Below are positions 1 to 9,829 of a stretch of DNA of 64,000 bases, in pieces. The position numbers were made by a program, and so were the translations under genes. This DNA comes from Andalucia godoyi (taxonomy: Eukaryota > Discoba > Jakobea > Jakobida > Andaluciidae). The notes beneath the pieces are model-generated. The model saw only the letters and a program-made list of their open reading frames with translations, ran no database searches and had not been told where the DNA came from. Position 1 is the first letter of the stretch; each line of letters opens with the position of its first letter. The stretch is taken from positions 255,494 through 319,493 of the forward strand of contig VRVR01000023.1 of the NCBI GenBank assembly GCA_009859145.1, read 5' to 3'.

Positions 1-3000
1 CAAGAAGCTTCATGATCTCACGAGCATCGCTTTTGTCCAAATGGATCCGGAGAGACACGCAGAGAGAGTACACTCCTGTTCTCAATACGTGAGCAAAAGA
101 TGGCGCACGAACGAGGTGCATCACGAGTGCCAGTGAATCATTCAGTATCCTTTCTGCACTCTCCTTGTCATCCACAATTAGCGGATCTGCGTTTCTCGTT
201 CTCGCCGAAGGGATGATCCGATCACCACGCTCGGTAATCGACACAATGTCTCGACGAGTCAGTTGTGATTTGAACTTCGTCGATGCAGAATCCGCGAGGC
301 GACGCTTTCCGGCCATGACGGCCTCCATCATAGGCAGAATCTCCTTTTGCATGCGACTCGCAAGAAAACCACCGTGATGCTGTACAAGGAACGAAAGAAG
401 GTGAATCGCAGCCTTCTGAACGGGGAGGGGGGCATCCGCCGACACGCAGCGACAAATGTGGGGCCACAGTTTGTGGAGTCGAGGATTGCACTCTAAAGGG
501 AAAGAAGTGAGAGCAATGCAACACTTCTGAATCAGCATCATGGTCGACACTCGAAGCGTGATATGCTCCACAACCAACAGATCGGGGACCTTTTCGAGAA
601 TCCGGGAAACGAACGCCAGTTCGCGAGGCACCGGCGCATTCTCATTGAGAACCTCTGCCATCGGATTTCTTTGAACTTCTGCGGGTGTTGGCACGGGCTG
701 GCACTTCTGGTTTGCAAGGAAACATTCATGCAATACTTCCACAGCCGTGATCATCATAGAAACACGAGCCACGTTGTGTTGCGGCTCGACGACTGCGACG
801 TCTTCAAGCACCAGTTCCAAAGAGTCTTGCAAAAACGACATCATCCATTGAAATGACCGCGCTTTCAAGACTGCGCGGAGCGTTCCCTCGAGAACCATGG
901 GTGCCTCGGGATACAACGCAGGATGCTTCATCTGTCGAGCGAGCGCATCCACAATGAGAGCCATGTGTGAAGACAGTAGCGTCATGGTGGGATCCACCGC
1001 AGGCGAGGGCGCTGAGGAGCGAACGCTAACCGCGATGACGCGAAGCGTTTCAAGAGCAACGGCGCGTACTTTCATGTTTGAATCGCAGATTTTGGCAAGA
1101 ACTTTGAACAGACAGAGACGAATTGGCAATCCGAGAAACGACTGCCCACAGGCCCTTGCAAGAGCACAAGTGATGTTGAACACGGACTGCAGAAGGATCT
1201 CAAAAGAGCTCTCAGAGAGTGAAAGTTCCTTGAAGGACTGCACACTGTGGGACATCCATCGAAGGCAGAAGATGTCATCGAACAATACAGAAAGGACGCG
1301 CAATGCCGAAACGGCATCCATGCTGGATCCATCCACAACATAGCGCAAAGCAAGTACGAGGGGGACAAGATGGCTCGTCGTTCTGGAGAGTTTGATATGA
1401 TCCAAAAGATCGGACACTAAGTGATGTCCTGCGTCTTTGGAACCCAGAGATCTGCACAAGCTATTTGCAACGTCCGCAGACAATCCTCGGAGAAATGCGA
1501 AAGCGCCGTGGGCTACAGAATCCAAACAATAAAGCTGATAAAGAGACTGTCGTATGGTGTCGATTGAGAAGTGCGATATCGCGGGGCCGAGATCCACATA
1601 CGCAGCAATTGTCTTCAGTTCGGCTTGCAGAGAAGCATCGTCCACGAAAGACCGCAGGAAGTGCGGCAAGCGCTTGCAACGGTCGTGTACCGTCTGCGCA
1701 AGAAAAGAGTTGAGCAAATTTGTGTCTGAATCGGTAAGCGCGATGCTCTCAAACAGCATGACTGCATTTCCAGAAACATCTGGATCCACATCGAGTCTCC
1801 TAAAAAGCACCAATTCCAGCATGCACGGAAAGCATGCGGATAAGGAACGGCGGCACTTTGATACAAGAGAGTGAACCATCTCCAACTGAGCTCGTCGTGC
1901 TTTTGCACTGCTGAACTCCAGAATGACGGACAGAACTGCCGACAGCCCGTCCTGAACATTCCTGCGGCTCGTATCGAACCACTCTGCACTTCGCTTCGGA
2001 AACAGGACGATTCGTGCTTGCTCGGAAAGTGACTGCGAGTCCGTTTCCGAGGGGGGTGCTCGCACAGGTGCGACAGACTCGGGATCGAAAGACAGCTCAT
2101 GCTTCGCGGCCGCAAGAGATCTCAGTCGATCCAACACCGCGGCAGCCGACGACCCCCCACCCGCCGTCTCCAAAGGCAGAAGGTCCTTACAGACATCATC
2201 CCTAAACACGGAACAGAGCAAAACTTCCATAATGGAGAAGCAGAGCGCATATACTCTCCCGCCTCTGCTTACACCCTGTCGCAAAGCTTTCACAAGCTTG
2301 GAAAACAGGCCCGGTAGATACACCAATGGAAAATCCCGAGAGGACGCCCCGAAAATGCAGATGTTCAGTACAACGTTCAGCAGTGCGAGACAGACAGGCT
2401 TCGACCTGGTCTCCGCATCAAAAGTCTCCTGCAGCATCCACATGATATTCGAGATGACAGTCCGAAGCTCAAACGACGCATCAATGGCGCCGGATCGCTG
2501 GAGCCTGTCAAAGACCATTGCCAAGTGATCACACGCGCTGATGACCAGTTCTTCCGAGGACGAGAACGATGGCGCTGTTACTGCTGATGGTGGCAGTGAG
2601 GATGAGTCTTCACCTTGCTGAAACGCCTCCATTGCCGAAGGTGCCAAGTGAGGATACGCTCTCAGCAAGCCGAACTGGCCGATTTTCAGCAGCCGAAGCG
2701 CATCATCACCAGCAACAGGCTGGCTGCATGTCCGCATGACAAGCACAAGGACCCCAAAACAGCGCTCGATCATCCGACGAGAGCATCGCTTGTTGTATAT
2801 GAGAGCCAGCACAGGAAGAAAGACAAGATCGCGGAGCCCAACTCCTGTAGAATGCTCAGACTTTCGCAGCAGTGCATGCAGCTCGTCCAGCACCGGCTCA
2901 ACCGCCGTCTCCATGTCCATCCTATCCAGCATCGAGCCGCTGCCACCAGAAGACGAGTTGATGATGGACGCCAGACGGAACGCAGTCGAACGGATCAAAT

Positions 3001-3010
3001 GCTCTCCCAT
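1..3010 (-). CDS. TTI1: TTI1-like HEAT-repeat protein (partial, C-terminus off the left edge)
   Basis: One frame stays open from an ATG at 3010 to the window edge (1003 codons, no stop), so the C-terminus is missing. I checked codon by codon that positions 1-1800 contain no in-frame stop. An in-frame TGA lies three codons before the ATG, which fixes the start. The protein is almost wholly helical, as expected for HEAT repeats. Its last 200 residues resemble the TTI1 C-terminal region: a stretch around 'LHKLWPHICRCVSAD' and 'QKAAIHLLSFLVQHHGG', followed by 'RMQKEILPMMEAVM'. TTI1 with TELO2 and TTI2 forms the TTT complex, which helps Hsp90 mature PIKK kinases (mTOR, ATM, ATR, SMG1). The complete family member is about 1000-1100 residues, so little is lost. 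The family call is from remembered motifs. A different HEAT scaffold is the main alternative. Confidence 0.72.
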   Translation of the reverse strand, partial: MGEHLIRSTAFRLASIINSSSGGSGSMLDRMDMETAVEPVLDELHALLRKSEHSTGVGLRDLVFLPVLALIYNKRCSRRMIERCFGVLVLVMRTCSQPVAGDDALRLLKIGQFGLLRAYPHLAPSAMEAFQQGEDSSSLPPSAVTAPSFSSSEELVISACDHLAMVFDRLQRSGAIDASFELRTVISNIMWMLQETFDAETRSKPVCLALLNVVLNICIFGASSRDFPLVYLPGLFSKLVKALRQGVSRGGRVYALCFSIMEVLLCSVFRDDVCKDLLPLETAGGGSSAAAVLDRLRSLAAAKHELSFDPESVAPVRAPPSETDSQSLSEQARIVLFPKRSAEWFDTSRRNVQDGLSAVLSVILEFSSAKARRAQLEMVHSLVSKCRRSLSACFPCMLELVLFRRLDVDPDVSGNAVMLFESIALTDSDTNLLNSFLAQTVHDRCKRLPHFLRSFVDDASLQAELKTIAAYVDLGPAISHFSIDTIRQSLYQLYCLDSVAHGAFAFLRGLSADVANSLCRSLGSKDAGHHLVSDLLDHIKLSRTTSHLVPLVLALRYVVDGSSMDAVSALRVLSVLFDDIFCLRWMSHSVQSFKELSLSESSFEILLQSVFNITCALARACGQSFLGLPIRLCLFKVLAKICDSNMKVRAVALETLRVIAVSVRSSAPSPAVDPTMTLLSSHMALIVDALARQMKHPALYPEAPMVLEGTLRAVLKARSFQWMMSFLQDSLELVLEDVAVVEPQHNVARVSMMITAVEVLHECFLANQKCQPVPTPAEVQRNPMAEVLNENAPVPRELAFVSRILEKVPDLLVVEHITLRVSTMMLIQKCCIALTSFPLECNPRLHKLWPHICRCVSADAPLPVQKAAIHLLSFLVQHHGGFLASRMQKEILPMMEAVMAGKRRLADSASTKFKSQLTRRDIVSITERGDRIIPSARTRNADPLIVDDKESAERILNDSLALVMHLVRAPSFAHVLRTGVYSLCVSLRIHLDKSDAREIMKLL

Positions 3011-3516
3011 TGCTCACATTGACCAGATTTCCCGATTCCACACTCACACACTTACGCTCTCTTTCGGTACTCTCACTGCTCAGAAGAAGAAGAAGAAGGA
3101 ACAAATAGAAAAGGAAGGAAAAGAAAAACGGGAAAAACCAAAAGCAGAAGAAGAAAGAACTGTAGTCACTGTCTTGGAGAACACGCGAGACATCCGTGTT
3201 AGACTCAAGTGACGACAAAAGCCTCACGTGTTCGAGTGCGAGTTTGCAAAAACGAACTCAGACGAGCTCGAGTGAGCCATTTCCAGAGTATTTTTTCTTT
3301 CTTTACAACGGCGAGGAAAGACGACTGCATTGGCTGTGCGAGTTTTTCCTTTTTGAGTGGATGACAGATTATGCGTGTATGCTGTAGAACATAGAGAACA
3401 AGCGAATTGAGCCCCCCCTACGGATGTACCAGATTGGAAAGGCCGAAAAAGTCGTTTAGTTAACACGTGTGCGATTTCGTTTCTTTTTGGCAGCGGATTG
3501 GCAAACAAAGAAGGGG
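3011..3516. promoter_or_regulatory. Divergent intergenic region
   Basis: About 500 bases between the TTI1-like gene and the next plus-strand gene, presumably holding both promoters. It contains a purine-rich tract at about 3080-3165. I see no further gene. Confidence 0.35.
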
Positions 3517-5505
3517 ATGTCTACAGCAGGCGATTTTCAAGAAGACGACGGGCCGAGGCCACCGAGTCTGAAAGGAGCCAGAGAGGACATCCTGGTCTTG
3601 CTGCGGGACAAGACACCGGAGCAAGTGGAGGTGTTGGTAGAGGCTGTTTTGCCGTGCAAGTATGCACTCGAAAAACAAAAGTATCTGCTGTCGAAAACCG
3701 AAGTCGAGTTTGCGAGCACGGTGCCGTGGGAAGTGCGGTCGTGGCACGTGACGCGGTTCGTATCCGAGAAGTTTCTCGAGGCGTCTTCGGCAGGCGAGGT
3801 GATGCACGCCACAGAGGAGCGTGATCTTCTAAAGCGGTTTTTTGCGCCGGAAGAAGATGCGTGGTTCCTTCTGCCGTCTCTTCTGAAGCAGACCAGTGTC
3901 AATTTGGACTCTGAATCCGCGGTCAATCAGCACTTGTGGGAGTCGTGGACGTCGTTCCGATCGTTTCTTCTAAAGGAGAGACAAGATCGTCCTTCAGATC
4001 CCGTCATTTTGCATAATGTGGGAGTTGTGTGCGCCATGCTCGGGGATCTCTACACGGCATTTGAGGTCCTCAATGTCTTGATGTCTGCAGATCCCACAAA
4101 CTCGCGGTTTCTTGCTTCTGCAACGTATCTGTTTATGATTGCGGATGAAATGCCGCTGTGTGTTTCAGTGCTTCTCTCGCTGCTGAAAGTTATGCATCGT
4201 AGAATGCATGCGTGCCAGGGTGTTCAGCTGAATTCCACTCTGGACATTTACCCAGTCAAGTTCTTTGACGAAGTCTTCATTTTGGCAGCACGCATCTTGG
4301 CTGCGCTCGCGTCTCCCGACAGCGCCGCTCAGCATGCGACGTCAACTGCGCAGTCCATTCCAGAAATGCCGTCAATCATACGGTCCTTGCAGCTCGAGAA
4401 ACCGCTTCGTCGCATCACGCATTTGCTAAACACGGTGTATGGACGGATTCGTCAAACGCCGATTGGGAGGTCCTTGTTCCAGTCCATTGGTTCACTGGAT
4501 GTGGCCGCGAGAGATATGCCGTATGTTCTCTTGCGCCATGCTGTCAAGGCCCCCACCAAGGAGGCATATTTGCAATTTCTGCGCCACTCTGCCCCCGTCC
4601 CTGCCCCCGACACCGATCTGTCTTTCTTGTCGTCATGGACCGTCAAAGACTACCTTCGCAGAGCGGGATCTCATTTGTTTAATATCCGTCAGGAGAAGCT
4701 GGTGTCGGACAGTTGGTCCGCCTCCTCTCCACTATTTCGAGGATCGCCTGCGGGACTGTCTGCGAGATCGCAGTCGCAGCCGCAGCCATCAGGTTCACTG
4801 ATGTCGTGGAGCATTCTGGCATCCATCACCAACACCTCTGTGCCACCGTCAGTGACGTCTCTCTTCTCGTTCCTGGGGTTCGCGCTGCTGGTGCGTGCGA
4901 TAGCCGAGCGATTTCAGCCAAAAGCCGCCAATTCAGTGGATAGTGGAGCGTATGTGATTGCACGGCCTCTCCGGGCCCCATCCTCACGTCGAATGTCGCA
5001 TCGGTCAATACGCGACCGAGTAAAACTTGCGACCAATGGTCCAACGATTATCGATGACAGTTGTTCGAGCTCGAGCGATGACGAGGCTCTCGCGTCAGCT
5101 GCTGTTGCCAGCTCCCTGCCTCCCGCGAGAAGGATCCAGAAAGTGTCCTATGACAAACTCAAGAGTAGGATTGCAGCATTTGCTCCGTACCAGCTCGACA
5201 GTGAGACGCAGGACAAGCTGGTCGAGATCCAAGATTGGCAAACTCGCCGCGACATTACTAGCAGCGGAGCAAGGGACGCTAGTAGAGCCCGTTCTCGTGG
5301 TACTGTTGGATCGGAGCGAGTAGAAAACTCGTTCAACTCTAGGCTGTCCGATTCCCGTATGGCGTCGTCGTCCTTTTTCAAGCAGTTTGGAGCTCTCTCG
5401 AACCTGTCTTCCAACACGAATGTAATGGCGTCCAGCACTCGTGTGGGAAACATGTCTTCCGGCTCTGCCCGTGCGCGGCTTGCCAACATCCGTGCAGGCA
5501 TCTAA
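3517..5505 (+). CDS. Uncharacterised TPR-like protein with one possible membrane segment
   Basis: 662 residues from the first in-frame ATG at 3517; the frame upstream has only a GTG. I do not recognise the family. Residues about 1-250 are helical with TPR-like pairs, for example 'PVILHNVGVVCAMLGDLYTA' followed by 'SRFLASATYLFMIADE'. A hydrophobic stretch at about residues 443-462 ('SVTSLFSFLGFALLVRAI') could be a membrane helix. The last 180 residues are Ser/Arg-rich and look disordered, with an acidic serine run near residue 520. The disordered half followed by a basic tail suggests a regulated adaptor, but that is inference. The gene is head-to-head with TTI1. Confidence 0.75.
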   Translation: MSTAGDFQEDDGPRPPSLKGAREDILVLLRDKTPEQVEVLVEAVLPCKYALEKQKYLLSKTEVEFASTVPWEVRSWHVTRFVSEKFLEASSAGEVMHATEERDLLKRFFAPEEDAWFLLPSLLKQTSVNLDSESAVNQHLWESWTSFRSFLLKERQDRPSDPVILHNVGVVCAMLGDLYTAFEVLNVLMSADPTNSRFLASATYLFMIADEMPLCVSVLLSLLKVMHRRMHACQGVQLNSTLDIYPVKFFDEVFILAARILAALASPDSAAQHATSTAQSIPEMPSIIRSLQLEKPLRRITHLLNTVYGRIRQTPIGRSLFQSIGSLDVAARDMPYVLLRHAVKAPTKEAYLQFLRHSAPVPAPDTDLSFLSSWTVKDYLRRAGSHLFNIRQEKLVSDSWSASSPLFRGSPAGLSARSQSQPQPSGSLMSWSILASITNTSVPPSVTSLFSFLGFALLVRAIAERFQPKAANSVDSGAYVIARPLRAPSSRRMSHRSIRDRVKLATNGPTIIDDSCSSSSDDEALASAAVASSLPPARRIQKVSYDKLKSRIAAFAPYQLDSETQDKLVEIQDWQTRRDITSSGARDASRARSRGTVGSERVENSFNSRLSDSRMASSSFFKQFGALSNLSSNTNVMASSTRVGNMSSGSARARLANIRAGI

Positions 5506-5782
5506 AATGCACGCTGTTTTTGTATGCTTGATCCCCCCGTATCTTCCAGCGGTAGTGGACGTGGATGGATAAACACCAATCACGCCCTGTACCCTGTATC
5601 TACACCTCCCGTATTTTCTCCAACGCTGTTGTACACGTTTCGACTTTTTTCGCACGAGCGTCCTTTGCTGGGTGGTTTTCCTTTTCACTTTGCCTTTTTG
5701 CCTTGTTGTTGTTGCTGTTGTTGCTGTTGCTCAATTTCGTATATTTCACGTTTAGGTGCTTGATCGGGATCTCCAAAACTCA

Positions 5783-7078
5783 ATGTTTTCCGTTCGCCTG
5801 GCGTCGATTCTGCGCCCTGTAAAGAATACATGGCGATGTACATACTGCTGTTCTTTCGCGTCATCCAACAAGAATTCCCCCGGCGATGTGGATTCGAATT
5901 CGACGATACGATTGCCGCGCTCTCAGGACTTTGCGACCAGCAACAAACCGTCGCCGACAGCAGATAGCATGACCGCGGGATCTATTCCAAGAATAGACGA
6001 GTTTTCGGAAAAAGAGGTTTCGGAGATTCTAAAGGCTGTTGAAGACGGATCGGAAGAACATCTGGATCTACTGTTTCCGGGCGTCATTGACGATGTTTCG
6101 CATCTGACGACGTTGGATGAGCCATTCCTGTCCAAAGAAGACTCTTTCCCGATCAAGTACTTTACTGACCACGAGTCGCTGCAGAATCTGGATTCCTGTT
6201 TCGCAGAAACGTACAAGACAACGCCAAAGAGATATACGTTTTCTGTCATGCATTCGGATCCTGCAGAGGCCGGGCCGTTCCCCCCGCCGTGGAAATCGTT
6301 CGAGATCCCAGATCGAAACTCTCTCGGATTGAAATACAAGACCGTCACTCGAGAGGAGTTGGTGCAGTGGCTTGAGAAACTGCATCCTCTGTGGTCCCTG
6401 GAAAGAGTAGAGGTGTTCAAACAAGCGGCTGCGGGTGTGGTTCCGGGTGTGGTTGCTGAGGAATCGTCGGAAAAACGAGTGTCTGTCATACTTGTACGCC
6501 CGTTTCTGTTTATTACACAGGCAGCTGCAATGAGGTTTCGACAGGAATTGGCGGATTTCGCGCGGCAATCTCATATCCGCCCTGCAGAAGTGGTCATGTA
6601 TCGGCATGGGGCAGTGGTTACGGTGCGCCCACCAGACGACGCATCCATGTTTCTCGATGCAAACCTGGAACTCGCTTTCCAAGCGGATGCATTGTATCTG
6701 AAATGCTACGCACCAGCGTCCTTCACTCCTGAAATGGAAAGCTTTATTGGCCAGAAGATGCAGCCGCATCTTGATAGCATTACAGATGAGCAACTTGCAA
6801 ATTTAGATATCGAAAAGTACGAGCGGGAGTTGCGAGACGACGAGAAGAAGGAGATGGAAAAAATTAGAAAAGAAGCGGATGCCTACTACGAAAAGTTGGT
6901 TCGCACTGCAAAAAAGGCAGCAGTGGGTGCTGGGGGAGCTGCCGGTATGATAGGAGGGTTAGAAGGAGACGCAGAAGAGCCGTCTGATGTCTCGCAACTG
7001 AATGATATGGATCTCGGGTTCGGACCGGGAGTCTTTGGAGCCAATGCAGTATTCTCGGAAAACCCAGAAGATCAATAG
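5783..7078 (+). CDS. Uncharacterised protein with a probable mitochondrial presequence
   Basis: 431 residues from the ATG at 5783; the frame upstream holds only a GTG. The N-terminus (MFSVRLASILRPVKNTW) is basic, lacks acidic residues and can form an amphipathic helix, as in matrix-targeting presequences. The middle (residues about 160-320) is a mixed alpha/beta globular region containing 'FPPPWKSFEIPDRNSLGL'. Residues about 340-375 form a charged helix, followed by a Gly/Ala-rich linker and an acidic tail. I do not recognise the family. A mitoribosome-associated or import factor is possible but unproven. It is tail-to-tail with ERCC1, only 47 bases away. Confidence 0.8.
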   Translation: MFSVRLASILRPVKNTWRCTYCCSFASSNKNSPGDVDSNSTIRLPRSQDFATSNKPSPTADSMTAGSIPRIDEFSEKEVSEILKAVEDGSEEHLDLLFPGVIDDVSHLTTLDEPFLSKEDSFPIKYFTDHESLQNLDSCFAETYKTTPKRYTFSVMHSDPAEAGPFPPPWKSFEIPDRNSLGLKYKTVTREELVQWLEKLHPLWSLERVEVFKQAAAGVVPGVVAEESSEKRVSVILVRPFLFITQAAAMRFRQELADFARQSHIRPAEVVMYRHGAVVTVRPPDDASMFLDANLELAFQADALYLKCYAPASFTPEMESFIGQKMQPHLDSITDEQLANLDIEKYERELRDDEKKEMEKIRKEADAYYEKLVRTAKKAAVGAGGAAGMIGGLEGDAEEPSDVSQLNDMDLGFGPGVFGANAVFSENPEDQ

Positions 7079-7125
7079 AGGCAAAGAGGACGCGGCGGCG
7101 ACGGCGGGGGGCGACTGTCTTCATT

Positions 7126-7152
7126 CTACGAGTTGTCGTCGGACGCGAACAA

Positions 7153-7186
<34 letters not shown>

Positions 7187-7998
7187 TCTGGCTGCTTTTT
7201 TGCATCGGCACGTTTATCGACGCTGCCCGTGAACGACTGGGACACAGGTTTTTGCGAAAAGAACACAGTGATTTCACTCTGCGCAGACTTTTCGGTAGAC
7301 GCACCACCCTTCCGTTGCTGCTCTCGCTTCCTTGCCTGTACTTTTTGTTCATTAAACGGCATTCGCAGGACATCGTAGATTCGCTTGGCCTTTTTCTCGC
7401 CGATTCCAGGACACATTGTCAATTCATCAAGTCCAGCATCGACGACGCCTCTCAAGTTGCCGAAACTGGACAGCAGAGTTTGTACATCTGTCTTGTTCAC
7501 ACTGCGAATGGTGCGCATTGTGTCGGTAACCTTGGCGACATAGTCGGATTCATCAATTTTTTCCATCAGCACATCCGGAGATTTGCTTTCAAAAAGCTTG
7601 AACGCTTCCAGATACCGTGCAACCTCCACGCTGGACCACGCCAGAATCAGCGTCATGTTGTTGTTAATGCACAGTTTCGCGACTTCTGCCAGCAACGCGT
7701 CCGCATCTTCTAAATCCACTTGCATCAGCAACACCCGCAAACGATACGTCTTCATCAGAGCCTGAATTCTCTCGAATATGTACTTTGGATGCAAATTGTG
7801 AAACCGGGCTGAGAGATACAGAACAGCCGTAGAAGCGTTCGGAAGATAATCAGGAACAATGTTTGCAAACTCGTACGGCACTTGGCGGATGTACTTCAGC
7901 ACCGGGTTCTGACGCTGGCGCTCCGAACAAATAATTGCATTAGGGTTCGCAGTAGGAGGCGCAACAAACGAAGGAGGCTCCTTCGCAAGCACAGACAT
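7126..7998 (-). CDS. ERCC1: ERCC1, non-catalytic subunit of the XPF-ERCC1 endonuclease
   Basis: 290 residues, close to human ERCC1 (297). The central nuclease-like domain is clear: 'QRQNPVLKYIRQVPYEF', 'NIVPDYLPNASTAVLYLSAR', 'FHNLHPKYIFER', 'RVLLMQVDLEDADALL' and 'NMTLILAWSSVEVARYLEAF'. The paired helix-hairpin-helix domain follows with 'SVNKTDVQTLLSSFGNLRGV' and 'CPGIGEKKAKRIYDVL'. ERCC1 lacks the catalytic ERKX3D motif of XPF, as here, and binds DNA and XPF for nucleotide excision and crosslink repair. An unusual C-terminal tail follows: a basic and Ser-rich stretch of about 45 residues, then an uninterrupted run of 12 aspartates encoded by a trinucleotide repeat. The start ATG at 7998 is the only one that keeps the N-terminal region. 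Confidence 0.95.
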
Positions 7999-8350
7999 TG
8001 ACCCTACGTCTCTTCACTCACTCTCGCTCCCAACAACAACAACACACAAACGAAACGAAGCGAAGGAAAGCCTTTTTTTTTTCTCTTCTGGGAGTTGTGT
8101 GACAGCGGGGGCTTTTTTATGCCAACAAAGGAAAAAGCACCCGCTTGCGCCATTACGTCGACATCCGGCAATCAGTAGCATCGCTTGAGTCTGCGTCTTT
8201 TGCGGCGAAACTGGCGGGGGATTTTTTTCACCGATCCTCCCGACAGCGTTTATTCAAAGTTTTTGTTCACGCTTGCAAGTTTGGAAACGCAGTCTGCGGG
8301 ATCTTGACTTGGGCTATTGGGGCTATTGTGGCCGTATTTGTGCTGGAGAG
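7999..8350. promoter_or_regulatory. Divergent intergenic region
   Basis: About 350 bases between ERCC1 and the Rrp8-like gene, with CAA-rich and T-rich short runs near 8030-8090. No gene is evident; it probably holds both promoters. Confidence 0.35.
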
Positions 8351-9829
8351 ATGGATCACGAGTCATCATCAACTGAGTGCTGCTTCCATTCCGAGCAGCT
8401 CGTCGACCGAGTGGAGTATGTGGCAAAGTGCGTTGCCGAGTACGAGAAATCATGTCGTGTCTGCATCATTTGCAGTCATGAAAAGGCAGTTCGGCGAAAC
8501 TGGGCCGCATTGTTGGCGTCGCAATGGACTCCACAGAAACTTTCGGTATCGCTGTTGCATTCCGAGCGCAAACTTGCCGGTGCATCTCTTGAAGATGAAG
8601 ATGATGATGAAGATTGCGACGGTGGCCATAGGAGGCGGGCATGGGCATTTGTGATTCCGAGTAATGTTTTGGGTTCTAGCGTGTTTAGGGGCGCGTTGAC
8701 AAAGCACGGTGGTCGAGTATCGGGAATTTTCCGGCGCAGCACGTTTATATTTCTGGATGATTTTCCTTCTGGCTCGCTGGCCACGTTGAAACAACTGCTC
8801 GAATGCTCGCTGTATGGAGACACGCGGGTCCACGTCATGTCGTCTTTGCAGTCTGTGGAGGAGGTGGCGCGGTTCCGATCTCGAATTCTGGACTGCCCGG
8901 ATAGTCAGTCTCGATCGCTCGGGATCGTGGATCATTGTGCTGGGCAGCTCGAGCGGCAAATCGCAAATTTTCGAAAGTTGAATCGGCTGTTTAGATCATC
9001 ACAGTCTGCTGCCATGGTCGAAGTGCTGAAGGACCACCCGGCAATTTGGAAAGACTATCATGCAGAGTTTGAACGACGACGAAAAACATGGGACATCGAT
9101 CCCGCGCAAGCTATTGGGTATTACTTGGCAAAGAACTCTTCCAGGTTTCAGCTGCGAGACGACAGCGACAGCAGCAACTATTCGATTTTCGATTTCGGCG
9201 CGGGTGAGAGTCTTTTGCTGGAGAGAAGCTTCTTAGAGCATGCAGATTCGGACGTGCCAGTATCGCGGATCGTTGCAGTGGATTACTCCTGTTCGGACGC
9301 TGCACAGAGAATCAACAGCGAGTTTGCCGGGAGACGTCTGTGCGTGGCGCAGGTTGAGCCGTTTGCATTGGATGTTGCAGATACTCGGCAAATAGTGCAG
9401 CTCTGTGGTTCTGCTACATTTGCAGTATTCTGTCTTGCACTCTCGGGAATGAACACGGGTCACTACCTCAGGAGCGCTCTGTACGTTCTGCGCGCATCAG
9501 AATCCAGAGTAGTGCGGCTGGTGATATGCGAGGCTGCGTTCCGTTTCAGAAGGGATCATCCCACCACAATCGCATCGTTAGAGGCGTTTCTGCAGGCTGT
9601 GACTCTTGGCTCGGCCGACATTTCCGCCAAGGACTGCACACCCGAAATCGTATCCGCGTTTTGCAAGCACTCTGCCGCTGTTGTAGGTCCCAACCCCCAT
9701 CCTTCCTTTATGTACATTCTGATTTCCCTTTGCACTACAGAAGAACTGCAGCTCGCCCCCATCGACGACCAGATGTGGGATGTGTCAGACGCACACTTTT
9801 TTGCAACGAAAACCCCCCACCCAGCCTGA
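8351..9829 (+). CDS. Rrp8-like SAM-dependent methyltransferase with a novel N-terminal half
   Basis: 492 residues from the ATG at 8351 (a longer frame starts only with TTG). Residues about 240-490 match the Rrp8/nucleomethylin fold: the family lead-in 'IWKDYHAEFERRRKTW' resembles the Rrp8 'YH.GFR.QV..WP' motif. The SAM-binding loop reads 'IFDFGAGES' near residue 280, and the late strand reads 'FAVFCLALSGMNTGHYL' near residue 355, matching 'VAVFCLSLMGTN' of Rrp8. Rrp8 makes m1A in large-subunit rRNA in the nucleolus. The first 215 residues ('RVCIICSHEKAVRRNWAALL', an acidic run, then 'VSGIFRRSTFIFLDDF') are not part of classical Rrp8 and I cannot place them. Family confidence is good; substrate is inferred. 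Confidence 0.8.
   Translation: MDHESSSTECCFHSEQLVDRVEYVAKCVAEYEKSCRVCIICSHEKAVRRNWAALLASQWTPQKLSVSLLHSERKLAGASLEDEDDDEDCDGGHRRRAWAFVIPSNVLGSSVFRGALTKHGGRVSGIFRRSTFIFLDDFPSGSLATLKQLLECSLYGDTRVHVMSSLQSVEEVARFRSRILDCPDSQSRSLGIVDHCAGQLERQIANFRKLNRLFRSSQSAAMVEVLKDHPAIWKDYHAEFERRRKTWDIDPAQAIGYYLAKNSSRFQLRDDSDSSNYSIFDFGAGESLLLERSFLEHADSDVPVSRIVAVDYSCSDAAQRINSEFAGRRLCVAQVEPFALDVADTRQIVQLCGSATFAVFCLALSGMNTGHYLRSALYVLRASESRVVRLVICEAAFRFRRDHPTTIASLEAFLQAVTLGSADISAKDCTPEIVSAFCKHSAAVVGPNPHPSFMYILISLCTTEELQLAPIDDQMWDVSDAHFFATKTPHPA

Noticed and set aside
5701-5782. Possible splice acceptor TTTCACGTTTAG ahead of the mitochondrial gene
   Set aside because: No donor found and no frame extension supports an upstream exon.
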